NCBI GenBank assembly: GCA_016169945.1
Contig: JADLSH010000191.1
Coordinates: 1,763,501-1,827,500 of the forward strand
Source: Trachythela sp. YZ-2020
Taxonomy: Eukaryota; Cnidaria; Anthozoa; Malacalcyonacea; Clavulariidae
Direction: 5' to 3'
DNA length: 64,000 nucleotides
This document shows positions 10,854 to 21,340 of the stretch, piece by piece (position 1 is the stretch's first letter; each line of letters begins with the position of its first letter). The translations under genes and the position numbers were made by a program. The notes beneath the pieces were generated by a model. It was not told the origin of the DNA and did not search any database. It saw nothing but the letters and a program-made list of their open reading frames with translations.

Positions 10854-11490
10854 ATTTGTGAGAGAAAATATATTACCACGAAGCGGGAAAGCAATTGATG
10901 AGTGGTGAGAGCAATTGTGAAGACGCTTGTGAATTACGTTCTGCAATGTTGATTATGTTGTTTTGCAATTTCAACTGAACTGTCAATCTGTGAACTGTCA
11001 AATATGTAAAGTACATGCCAAAGGGTGTTTTCGTGAGCCGTGAATTGCCAATATTTGTTCCCGGGAAATGTGAAATGGGAAACGTGATTTACATCCCTAA
11101 CCGTGAGTCGTGATTGCCGGTAATTTTTGTCCGTGAAACGAGAATGTATTTGAGGCTGGTAGAACAAAAACAGGACAAGTAGTGAGAAGTGAAATCATCA
11201 AGAAGAGCAACGCTTTGGATGTAACAATTTTACTGCATGCATGTATTTTCTTGATTTTTACTACATATATCGGTTAGTTTTTAAAAATTATTTCCATGTG
11301 GAGTTTTTATTGGTGAAATTAGTTTCGAAAACGTAAAATAATGTAATGGGTTAAGAAATGCTATGTAGAAAATAAAATTTACACAGTTGAAAACGTTTTC
11401 TTCAGTTTTCGTGAAACGTGAAATGGCTGTTTTTCTTCACGTGAAACGTGATCCGAAGCCCCCCTTTACCACCCTCATATATTTGTAATT
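10854..11490. other. Upstream region of EF-hand gene C
   Basis: Duplicate of 6316-6950. No separate gene is seen. Confidence 0.4.
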
Positions 11491-11497
11491 GTAGGCA

Positions 11498-11860
11498 AAG
11501 AGTAGGGAAGAAAGTAAAAGAAATAAAAGGAAGGGGAAGGAAGGAATGATGGAAGCAAGAAAGGAGGGAAGGGAGAAACCAAACAGAAACAATGTGAAAT
11601 AGGGAGTAAAAGATGGGAGGAATTAAGGAATGAAATATGGAAGATGAAATTCAGCAATAATTTTTCATATTTCAATAATTTTTGGAGATGTAAGATGAAA
11701 ATAGGTAAGAAAGATGGATGAATGAAGCAAAGGCAACAACAAAGAGAGGAATAAAGTAAAGAATAAAGTAAAGGCAAGAAGGAAGGAAGCTTGAGAGAAG
11801 AAACAAAGGACATATAAAGAACAGAAGAATTGGAGCTGATCAATGACCAAGAGACACAGA
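11498..11860 (+). repeat. Polypurine tract, unit C
   Basis: Copy of the tract at 3805-4160. Confidence 0.7.
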
Positions 11861-11966
11861 GATTTGGAGCAAGTCTAGCGGGATGGGGGGCGCTAATAAA
11901 TGAAAAAAATGTCTTCACTGAGATTTGACGATCCCAAAAACTACAGGTGATATACACTACAGTTTT

Positions 11967-12578
11967 TGGATGAGAGTTTCATCAACTCTCATGCCCCGGT
12001 CAAACGAGAACAAGAGTTGCATGAGAGTTGACTGGATATTACCACGCGTACCGGTCAAACGTGCAAAAACTCTCATCAAAATTTGAACCATCTCCAAGTT
12101 GATGAGAGTTGATGAGAGTGCATGAGAGTTGATGAGAGTTGATGAGAGTTGATGAGAGTTGGTGAGAGTTGATGAGAGTGCATGAGAGTTGATGAGAGTT
12201 GATGAGAGTTGATGAGAGTTGATGAGAGTTGATGAGAGTTGATGAGAGTTGATGAGAGTTGATGAGAGTTGATGAGAGTTGATGAGAGTTGATGAGAGTT
12301 GATGAGAGTTGATGAGAGTTGATGAGAGTGCATGAGAGTTGATGAGAGTTGATGAGAGTTGATGAGAGTTGGTGAGAGTTGATGAGAGTGCATGAGAGTT
12401 GATGAGAGTTGATGAGAGTTGATGAGAGTTGATGAGAGTGCATGAGAGTTGATGAGAGTTGATGAGAGTTGATGAGAGTTGATGAGAGTTGATGAGAGTT
12501 GATGAGAGTTGATGAGAGTTGATGAGAGTTGATGAGAGTTGCAACTCTCAATGACTCTCGTCCTCTGAGCGGGGTTTA
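11967..12578 (+). mobile_element. Foldback element with expanded minisatellite, unit D
   Basis: About 44 units, mostly GATGAGAGTT with interspersed GCATGAGAGT, fill 12098-12541. The right-arm segment with GCGGTCAAACGCGAGC, present in units B and C, is missing here. Confidence 0.75.
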
Positions 12579-12630
12579 ATTCTGCTGTCATTTTCTCGTT
12601 CCACTTGACGATGTTATTTGTGCATTATAG

Positions 12631-12697
12631 AGATGTAGCGTGGTTAGGTTCGTGTGATGATGGTTGTCTTGCGTTGGCTGAATTACTGGGATGGAAG
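12631..12697 (+). pseudogene. Orphan SIRT2 penultimate exon, unit D
   Basis: 67 bases with intact frame, AG acceptor and GT donor. No SIRT2 last exon follows. Confidence 0.8.
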
Positions 12698-13323
12698 GTA
12701 AGATGAAAATCATTCGACATTTTGAGCGAAATGAGCAGGTGCTTCGTCAGGAATATTCGTAGCGTGGAAAGAGAAGTCGTGTACTGTAGTTTCGTTTTGT
12801 AGTTTCGCTACTATTAACCGCCTGATGAAGGGCCTTCGCTTGAAACTATTGCAAATGGTTAACAGGCTTTTTACTAATTCCTAAAGTCTAAATATTAATA
12901 ATCGCGTAATGCAATTAATCTGAAGACGTGCGAGGTTAAACTTCTGAGTAGAGAACTTCAAATAAATACACTAAGATCATGAGCTATCAAGTTCAGTGGT
13001 GTACGTACCTATTTTTAGAAATTCTAAATCACATATCTTTTTAATATAGATAAATTGTTGTAAGAATATTTAGGATTGTAAGATATAGATAAAAGTGAAT
13101 TTACCTTGCCTCAGCAAACGTTGGACAGATATTGAAGAATTTACATTGTTTTCAGTATGATGCAAAATTTATATTATTGTATATTATAAAATTTCTCATA
13201 AATTAAGTATGTGTGTTATGAATATTTAGTTCAGCCACCATTATTGAGTCCTTTAATATATGATTGACTGGTTAGACAAACCAGTATGAATTGGTAATTG
13301 CATAAATATATAATTATGAGTAT

Positions 13324-14934
13324 TTAGTTTGGCAGCCAATTGAGCCACTTAAGGAATTCTGGGAATGATATCTTGCCGTCACCATCTGAATCGAGAGATT
13401 TTAATGCCTCAGGAATTTTATCTCTCGGACAGTTAATGGCGATCATTAACTGTGTGAATTCGTCTTTTTCTATCGTCCCATTTCCATCTGCATCATATTT
13501 TTTAAACATATCAACAGCTCTCTTTAATCGAAAAAACCTGAAAACAAAAGAGTACCATTCAGTGCAGTATTCAGTATATACACCAGTGAACTCTAATAAG
13601 ACTGGAACGCTAACTCCTATGATTAAGCCCTATGATTGGGTGAAGCCAAATTGGCAAATTTGATGGAGCAAAAGGCGGGAACCGCGCGACTAAAATGCTT
13701 CAAAAGGACTAAGGCGAGTTTTTAGGAGTGGGAAATTCAGTCAAAAGTTTCTTTTTTAGCGAAAATGAGAAAGAAAAATAGCTTTTTCATCCGAATTTTT
13801 CAATTTCAAAGATTCAAACCTGGTTTTCCGGATAGTTCTAAGTAGTCTACATCCACCAACTACAAAAACTTCAGGGGTGTCAGCTTTATATTCGAAATAT
13901 TGGACAAGTTTGAACGTGCCGATGAAAACTTCGCTCTTCAACTTTAAAAGAAATAAGGTTAAAATTAAATCTTTCTACGGTCTTGAAACTTGTTTTTTAC
14001 AAGTGTTCAAGTATTGTTGTTTGTTTTAAGCCTTTAACCTTGCTCCAATGAGGATGTTTTGTGTAAGAAAATCGACGCTTTTTAGGGGGTGTATTCTCGG
14101 CTTCGGACCTTCAATGGCGGCCTTCAATTTGGCTTCAAAGATGGCGGCCGAGTTATCGTTCCAGTCTACTTAGAGTTCACTGGTATACACCATTAAGCTA
14201 TATTATATGGTATACACCTACGAAGCCTCAATTTCATGCAGGTATGTCACCAGTAACTACACCAAGTTAACAAATACTTTTGTCAGAGGAGACACGCTTT
14301 CCAGAGACCCCTCCCCCAGTAGTTAAATTTCTTCCCAAAATTTTACAAGCATAGGAGAGGAACATATTAGGATGAGCAGATAAACTATATCAGAATTCAA
14401 AAGACGTTGACATTCAGAATGTGCTAGTAATTAGTACACTATTATCACCTTAATTGGCTTATATATATATCCTCAATTAGTAGATATAGGGATAAGATAT
14501 TAACTATTAAAAATGCCAAAAGTTGTACTTGAATATATAAGATACTTTAATTGATACATAGATGAAATAATGTAGTATACTATCAGCATTTTAATTATTA
14601 ATGTATCATTTAATATTTACATGTAGTAAACACAAACTACTCAGAATTTGTACCTGCTTTTGTCATTGACATTCTTAAATTTCTCCCCGCTTGTAAGCCA
14701 TTGATGAAGTTCTTCAAAACTGACCGTTTGACTGCCATCTTTATCTAGTAACATACTGTAGGCTTCAGCCTGGTCCTTTGTCATGCCCAAATCACCTTGA
14801 AATAGTTGTCGAAGTTCGTTTTTATTTAATACACCGCTACCGTCTGCATCATATTTCATAAATAGACTTTGTAGTACAACTTTGGGCACATTTTTGTCGA
14901 AGTAACTTGTTGAAACATTCACTGGAGCTGCCAT
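13324..14934 (-). CDS. Four-EF-hand calcium-binding protein, tandem copy D
   Basis: Exon 1 is 14654-14934 and exon 2 is 13324-13537; 164 residues. Loop 1 reads DADGSGVLNKNE, differing from the other copies by Val and Asn substitutions at non-critical positions. The other loops match copies B and C. The 1116-base intron holds a 601-base inverted-repeat transposon (13583-14183) and extra AT-rich sequence at about 14505-14640. The sequence 5' of the start diverges from the other copies beyond about 14950, so its promoter may differ. Confidence 0.85.
13583..14183. mobile_element. 601-bp non-autonomous DNA transposon with terminal inverted repeats
   Basis: Ends are inverted repeats of about 28 bases starting CCAGTGAACTCTAA and continuing to ACTGGAACG, with two mismatches in the middle. 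The flanking sequence TATACA is present directly on both sides, consistent with a target-site duplication. Paralogous introns B and C have the site (AGTATACACCTACGAAG) without the insert. No transposase frame is seen. Confidence 0.85.
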
Positions 14935-15279
14935 ATTTGTGAGGGGAAATATATTACCACGAAGGGAAAGTTGTGAGAGCGATTGTAAGGACACTTGTGC
15001 AATGTTGTTTTGCAATTTCAACGGAAGTGAACTTCAGCAGGTGGGTGGTGTTTATACATACGCGTGATATCCCTGTGAAGTGACAAATATGTAAAGTACC
15101 TGCCTTATAAAGTAGAAGGCAGGTCATTCGGATTGTATAAGGAGCGAAATAATTGTGAACCAATATGGCTTCTATCTTTACGGCGCAGTCATTCACAAAA
15201 GGGAATGATAATTTAAGGAGGAAATATTTGAATGCTTTATTAATAATGACATGATTGAATATGTATTTGTGATTGTAGG

Positions 15280-15560
15280 TAAAAAGAAAATAAGTAGAAG
15301 AAAGGGGAAGGGAGGAATGATGAAAGCAAGAAGGAACCAAGAAGGAAAAAAGGGATTGAAGCAGGAAATTAAACAGAAACACGTGAAATAGGGGAGAAAA
15401 AGATGAAAGGAAGGAATGAAATATGGAAGATGAAGTTCATGAAAAAAGCATGAAAAAAGCATGAAGCATGAAAAAAGAAACGAAGGAAATCAGGACAAGA
15501 GGATGAGTGAGAGGAGTAAAATAAAGAAGAAATTCCCAGCAGCTGATCAATGACCAAGAG
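15280..15560 (+). repeat. Diverged polypurine tract, unit D
   Basis: A shorter and less pure version of the A/G-rich tract of units A-C, with a small GCATGAAAAAA repeat near 15440-15475. Confidence 0.6.
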
Positions 15561-15790
15561 ACATGCAGAGATTTGGAGCAAGTTCTAGCAAGACGGGGGG
15601 CGGGAAGTATGACAAATATATATTGAAAATTATAATGAATTGAAATTTGATATGGTTACCTTGGACACATAATGAATGTCGGAAGAAAATGTCACGAGCG
15701 ACAACATTTATTAAAGTAGTGCTCTTGAAATGTATTTTATTATCAGTGTTTTAGTCAATACTCTTCGAGACGAGCGTGTCTTGTTTGGAA

Positions 15791-18700
15791 ATGACTGATG
15801 CGGCGCTGCTTTTAACAAAATGGCGTGAAAGTTTAACGCGAGGGAAAGATTTTGATACTTGGGGTCAGTTTGTCGAGGCCAGTGAGGAATATAGTAGGTC
15901 TGTTTTGAATGTTCATTTGCCAAATAGTAATGATGTTTTATTTATCATTTGTTTTAATATGTTTGTGGTTGGTAGTATTGTAAATTACAAAACATTATTG
16001 ACATTATTTGTTACTATAAAATATAAAAATGTTAAGAATGGTTTAATTTTCATATTTATCGGATTTGTTAATCCTTTATAACATTAATTTGCAAGATTTT
16101 ATAGGCAAACATTCAATGCATTGTAAAATTGGAATTTGATAACTGAATGTTGCAATTTTATAGAATTCTTCTCTTGTTGCAACTATATAGAATTTTTTCT
16201 GACTTCACGTTGCAATTATATAGTCATGTGAGATATTGTAGACATTGGAGTAACTTCTATTATTTGTTACAAGCTCATGCAGGAACCCTGATTGTAACAA
16301 AAACACAATATAGTATTACAACTGAGATGCATAACCAGTGGTATAGACTACAATAGAGGAAACCTGATACTCAGGGTCGTCATGTCTGCTACTCTCTGAA
16401 ACCCACTGGTATAAAATCTCAACCCTTAATCTAATAAGAAATGTTGGTGAACGTTTGCAGCTAAACTTGCACTACATAACTACTATGTTTAGATTGTCTC
16501 GACAACTTTTGAAACAAGTAGCACCAGAACAAAAGTTTTTCAATGCGGAACAAAAGGTATAACATTTTCAAATTTCTAGAATATGATTTTAATAATTATG
16601 CCTGTAAACCTAAAATTATGGATAATGAATCGTTAAGCTTGTGGCTTTGATTATTTTGCAGAAATTACTTGGAAAGATAGCTGCCTGTCTTCATTTACGA
16701 AGTACATTTCTCCAGGTGAGAAAATAATAAAGAATGGTAATGTTTAGCCTAGTTTCTGGCCTTCCAGACGCGAGCATGAAATAGCCACTCCCCAGGCTTC
16801 TTACTCTTACAGCAGACCAACCATTGTGGAAATGAAAGGCCAGGAACTAGGCAAGGTAGTGTTAATCTTATGTACTATCAGTGTTGTAAAAATTACCAAA
16901 AAAAAGTAGTGAGTAAAAATTACAATTACTTCACTGAAAAAGTAATTATATTAATTACTTACTTTTTTTTTCTTCTTGTAAATTAAACAATTAATTATTA
17001 CTTACTTAAAAAGTAATTATTACTATTTACTTTCAGATTACTTTTTATTTATTTAATAATTAATTTTTTTATTTCAGCCATACAGCCTTATTCATGTTGC
17101 TTTCTGCTGCTGCACAATAATACAACAAATGAAGTATTTATTTTGTTATATATGTTCGATGATGAACACTCATGCAGGCCTCTTCGAATAAAAAAAAAAA
17201 AACAAAGAAAGCGAAAACAAATCGAATTTGTGTAAGGTTATAATAGTAATCAGAAGTAAAATAAAATTAACGCAAAATAAATTTTAAAAATTTACCTTCA
17301 AAAACCTACAATTACGTTACAAACACGTTACAAAACGTAAAGAAAGTAAAACATTATAAAAAAAAAAAAAAAAAGTAGTAAGTAATTACTTTAGTAATAC
17401 GTATTACTTACTCTGTGTACTATCAGGTTTAACCTGAGCACCACCTACCTATTCTCCAGCTCACAATGTTCAGGTGGGATGGTATAAGCAGCAAAACTTA
17501 TAACCATCTTGCCGAAAATGTGAGTGGGAAAATAAGTAGTTCAGTGTTTCACCCGGTGACCCAGATCCTGAACAATTTCATTCCAATGGCATTGTGCTGT
17601 AAACTTTTTCAATCATTTCTTTCAACCTCATATTCATTCATTGTTGGTTGCTTTCAGAATTTGCAAGCTGAAGAAATCTCCCTTAATGACATACAAAAAG
17701 TTTGTCTGGGTAATATATACACTTCCTACATTGATTAATTTTCAGTGTTCATCATATTTAAAATTTATGTATTGTTTTATTAATAAAATCAGTTTTAGAA
17801 AATATCTTGTCAGAGAAGATTGAAAATTTCCCAATTAAAATTGAGCTACCAGAGCAAATGTGAGTGCATGGTCAACCTATTTCGTGTCATTTTTACTGTT
17901 AATTAATAATTCTATAGTTACTCATTTAAAAATTTGCAACAATCTATATAATGGTGACTTTGAATATACTGTATATAACAATATTTGCAACATTGTTTTC
18001 AATTTATTCGTATGATTTATTAGCTTTCAAACAAACAATTTAATTTTGGAAGAAGAAATTGAAATTGATCAAGAGAATGCAAAAGGTAGAACTTTGAACT
18101 TTACTGTCATACATTCTAATTAAATTATCATGCTGAAAATGTTAACAAATATATTATTTAGAACTTGGGATGCTTCTACCCAGAATTTCATACGAAGAAG
18201 ATTGTCACAGATTAACAATAAAAATAGTTAAAATCGGATTAAAGGATCCTTCTGAGTTTATTAATCCATTTATAACTGTTTCTGTAAAAGGTTGGTTTTG
18301 CAACTAATTACAGTATATTGTAACTAATATTGTAATTACTATATATGCATCTCAAGTATAATTAGTGTAACCTGCCTTTTCTTTGATAAGTTTTCATTTT
18401 GTAAAGGCACAGACATTGAATAAATCTTGTATTTTTCATATCATTACTTCGTTTTCAATCTTTTTACAACACAATGACAACATCAATTCTGATGTGTTTC
18501 TAATTGTTTCTAATTCCTAATTAGCTATAGATGGTGTTGATATTACCGTTTCACAAAACACACCAACTGCAAAAACAAAAGAAAACAGAGATATTCATTT
18601 TGACTTTAATGTTGAACTACAAGCAACGGTTGAGAAATTACCAGAAGGTATTGGTTAATTTAAAGTTAACTAGAAGTTTTTGCTAATTTGGCTAGGTACC

Positions 18701-19183
18701 ATTATAGAGTCTTGAAAAGTATCAATTATACTTGTAATTAGAAAGTAAAAGTATCTAATTTATTTTCTAGGAGCAGCAATATTTTTTGAATTTAACCATT
18801 TTAAGCCAAAGAAGAAACAAATCAGTACAAAATGTTGGACTTTTATGGAATTGGATGAAATACAAGCCGGTCCAGCGTGTCTTGAATTGTAAGTAAGAAA
18901 TACTTGAAGAAGGGTTTATGCAAGGGGGCATTTCACTCCAATAACAGTAGGAGTGAAATAACACACTTAACACTCATTGATCAGATTGCTCCATTGTCTT
19001 TTCATTGTCTTGAAAATCCCACTGTTCTTCCTGACGTTATGCAAAGGGCTGTTCGTACTGAAAATATCCAATTTTTCCAGGTATAAAAAGCCTACAAATT
19101 ATGGACGAAAAAAATTGAATCTAATGACAGTGAAACCACTCTATCTACATGTATTTCTCATTATCCACGACGATGCTGAATGA
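15791..19183 (+). CDS. AIDA: AIDA, axin interactor, dorsalization-associated protein
   Basis: In vertebrates AIDA binds Axin and restrains JNK signalling. It has an N-terminal helical domain and a C-terminal C2-like membrane-binding domain. Ten exons: 15791-15897, 16493-16556, 16662-16715, 17658-17709, 17799-17859, 18024-18085, 18162-18290, 18525-18647, 18771-18888, 19081-19183. The total of 873 bases encodes 290 residues (human 306). Recognisable blocks are KWRESLTRGKDFDTWGQFVE, NAEQKKLLGKIAACLHLRS, LTIKIVKIGLKDPSEFINPF, GAAIFFEFNHFKPKKK and YKKPTNYGRKKLNLMTVKPL. Intron 3 holds a hairpin element and a hAT-like MITE. Intron 9 holds a dispersed repeat. All introns are GT-AG. Confidence 0.93.
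16747..16852. mobile_element. Short hairpin element in AIDA intron 3
   Basis: GCCTAGTTTCTGGCCTT (16747-16763) and AAGGCCAGGAACTAGGC (16836-16852) form 17-base inverted repeats with one mismatch. It is a small MITE or foldback relic. Confidence 0.6.
16879..17415. mobile_element. hAT-like MITE (537 bp) in AIDA intron 3
   Basis: The left end is CAGTGTTGTAAAAATTAC and the right end, reversed, is CAGAGTAAGTAATACG. These fit hAT termini (CAGNG). A perfect 8-bp direct duplication TGTACTAT flanks it (16871-16878 and 17416-17423). The interior is AT-rich with AGTAATTA runs and a poly-A; no coding frame. Confidence 0.85.
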
Positions 19184-19642
19184 ACTGCCAGCTAAACAGG
19201 TATAAATCATCTCGCTTACTACCCCTACTAGAGTAAGGAGATTATTAGTATTGCACCTTTGCCTCGTAGAAGCTAACTACTTAAATAGCAAACTTCTGTG
19301 CAAACAACGCAAGTCATATGCAATATTTAAAGCATATGGTGATACGGGGAGGGAATTGTAAATAATAGTTTTATTTGTTTAACAATTAACAGCTACAAAT
19401 ATGTAGTTATTGAATGACGCCAATTATTATATTATACTGTATTATACAATAAATTTAAACAAGCAAATAAGTTAATGTATTACCACGCAATGTCAGGGCA
19501 TGGGCCATGAGTACAGTAGGGTGGATGTCTTGACTGTATAGTAGGGTGGATGTCTTGACTGTATAGTATTCTTTTCGTTCCAGCCTCTGGGTGTTCTAAC
19601 ACTATGACTGTGTCTATGCACTTGTCGTTGAGATCTTTAAAT
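19184..19642. other. Spacer between AIDA and RING/B-box stop codons
   Basis: 3' UTR sequence of two convergent genes. A perfect two-copy repeat of about 27 bases (TAGGGTGGATGTCTTGACTG) lies at 19516-19567. Nothing else is seen. Confidence 0.6.
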
Positions 19643-20806
19643 CTACACTAAAGTTAGGATTTTTATGGATTCAGATCTTTCACATGTGAAATCGATGCCT
19701 TGAAAAGGATTGTCGAGGATTTCATTTGAAACAGCTTCATTCTCACCGAACAATGCACTCATATAGCTCTCGACGCTTGGCGAATGTTTGTCTAATATAA
19801 CTGCGATACACTCCGTAGATAATTTCTCCTTTTCTTTCACCTGACAATCCCATCCATTGACTAAATCTTTCATACTCCCTACGATATGTTCCCACGAACC
19901 TATCTTTATTTCGTATTTGTGTTGTGTGTAGAGTTTTCTCGCTGGAACTTCATTGAGCAATGCCTGCATATCATAAGGAAGTTGGGTTTCTTTGGCGATT
20001 TCAATCTCACTTGCGTTATTAAGGAACGAATTTGTCGTATCTTTTATTTCCACGAGTCCATGGACAAATAACTGTTTTACATTCTCATCCAAAAGAATCA
20101 TTTGAGTCTTAGACCACCGTTCTAAATCATTTAACACACTTTGCAATTTTGCATGAAGCGTTTTCTCGAGTTCACAATGAATAGACTTAAAAACTGATAT
20201 GATATTACTTTGGATGTTTTCAAATTTCTTTGCAAGCTTCTCTCTCCTTGCTTCAACTTTTATGCGAAGACCATCGCAGTCACGTATTAAAGATTCAGCG
20301 CAGTTTAGTTGGTATTTTATGCTTGTTTTCTGATGGTCACAGAAACCTGACAGTCTGGAGTAACAATGCGTTTTATGCTTGCCATATATTGCACAATTTA
20401 AGCATATAGCCTGCGCATCATCGTGGCAAAACATATCAAGAACATAATCCGGATGATCTGGGCAAACCTGTTTCCTTTGTTTTTCCAATACTTCTTCAAT
20501 CAAATCAAGATAGCTGTAGTTTTTGGGCAGAGTGCTGCTGCACTTATTTAACACCGTCTCGTTCATACACCGCGGACAAGAGACGGTGTAATCAAATGTA
20601 ACTAGTCGTGAGCCTTGTCTGCCTTGTCTGTTTCTTTTGAGTGTCTTTAGTTTCTCTATGCAACCTTCACAGAACGTGTGACCACAGGGCAACACTCTTG
20701 GTACATAACCTTCGTTGTGGCTGAATTGTTCCACACATACTTCACAGGAGATACATTTAATATGGTTTGTTTTCTCGCTCATTCTTGCTGCTCTATGGCT
20801 ATGCAT
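19643..20806 (-). CDS. RING/B-box (TRIM-like) protein, intronless
   Basis: 387 residues in a single exon. A RING finger lies at about residues 18-80: CISCEVC, then a Cys-x-His-x-x-Cys cluster (LPCGHTFCEGC) and CPRC. A B-box lies at about 115-155: CPDHPDYVLDMFCHDDAQ then ICLNC, ending in HKTHCYSRL. A predicted coiled coil spans about 165-260. That order defines the TRIM-type E3 ubiquitin ligases. No C-terminal NHL or SPRY domain is visible, so the substrate-recognition part is short or unfamiliar. The first ATG is at 20806; MSEKTN at 20782 is an alternative. The transcription direction matches the sulfotransferase upstream. Confidence 0.85.
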   Translation of the reverse strand: MHSHRAARMSEKTNHIKCISCEVCVEQFSHNEGYVPRVLPCGHTFCEGCIEKLKTLKRNRQGRQGSRLVTFDYTVSCPRCMNETVLNKCSSTLPKNYSYLDLIEEVLEKQRKQVCPDHPDYVLDMFCHDDAQAICLNCAIYGKHKTHCYSRLSGFCDHQKTSIKYQLNCAESLIRDCDGLRIKVEARREKLAKKFENIQSNIISVFKSIHCELEKTLHAKLQSVLNDLERWSKTQMILLDENVKQLFVHGLVEIKDTTNSFLNNASEIEIAKETQLPYDMQALLNEVPARKLYTQHKYEIKIGSWEHIVGSMKDLVNGWDCQVKEKEKLSTECIAVILDKHSPSVESYMSALFGENEAVSNEILDNPFQGIDFTCERSESIKILTLV

Positions 20807-21060
20807 CAACTACACCAACCAAGAACGTATAATGTGCTGTTTAATACAACTTTGCCAAATCTACACTGAAATTAAACTAAATATATCATAAATTCAAATA
20901 AACCTACCACACCTAAATCTATTTTCTCTAAGGTTGCCTTCGTATAACACTTAGCATAACAATAGTACCATTCAGTCACGATCCAGTGATCGGAATGCTC
21001 CATTGTCTTTTCATTCTTTTGAAAATCCCATTTCTTTGGAAACTGAAAACTATTATCTTA
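20807..21060. other. RING gene 5' region with dispersed repeat
   Basis: Holds a 19-base sequence CGATCCAGTGATCGGAATG (20979-20997) that recurs inverted at 51280-51298. It is followed by a stretch (CTCCATTGTCTTTTCATT) shared with AIDA intron 9 at 18984-19020. This suggests an interspersed repeat family. Confidence 0.5.
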
Positions 21061-21336
21061 ACCCCCGGTCAAACGAGGATGAGATTGATGAGAGTTTGGA
21101 AGCGAGAGTTTGCATGAGAGTTTCATCAACTCTCATGCCCCGGTCAAACTAGAACAAGAGTTGCATGAGAGTTGACTGGATATTACCACGTGTACCTGTC
21201 AAACGAGCAAAAAACCTCATCAACTCTAATCAAAATTTGAACCAGCTCAAAATTGTGAGAGTTGACGAGAGTGCATGAGATTCGATGAGAGTTTGCGGTC
21301 AAACGCGAGCAACTCTCATTCTCGTTGACCGGGCTA
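21061..21336 (+). mobile_element. Foldback/MITE-like element, stand-alone copy
   Basis: The left end is ACCCCCGGTCAAACGAG and the right end is CTCGTTGACCGGGCT, inverted to each other. The interior matches the elements in the EF-hand/SIRT2 array, including GGATATTACCACG and GAGAGTT units, but without minisatellite expansion. It ends about 4 bases before the sulfotransferase stop codon (21341-21343), so it forms the start of that gene's 3' UTR. Confidence 0.8.
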
Positions 21337-21340
21337 AGCT

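Larger units (their letters stand above)
7379..11916. repeat. Tandem duplication unit C (4.5 kb, enlarged by minisatellite)
   Basis: Same layout as unit B, but about 1.4 kb longer. It carries two minisatellite blocks separated by an extra truncated SIRT2 exon. The left boundary has a 3-base insertion (TTTGACAGACGATCC). Confidence 0.85.
11917..15610. repeat. Tandem duplication unit D (3.7 kb)
   Basis: Last unit. It contains the foldback element, orphan SIRT2 exon, EF-hand gene D (intron enlarged by a transposon) and a diverged, shorter polypurine tract (about 15280-15560). Similarity to the other units ends near 15606, just before AIDA. Confidence 0.8.

Noticed and set aside
11957..12591. Three overlapping minus-strand open frames of 170-195 codons
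   Set aside because: Same minisatellite artefact as above.
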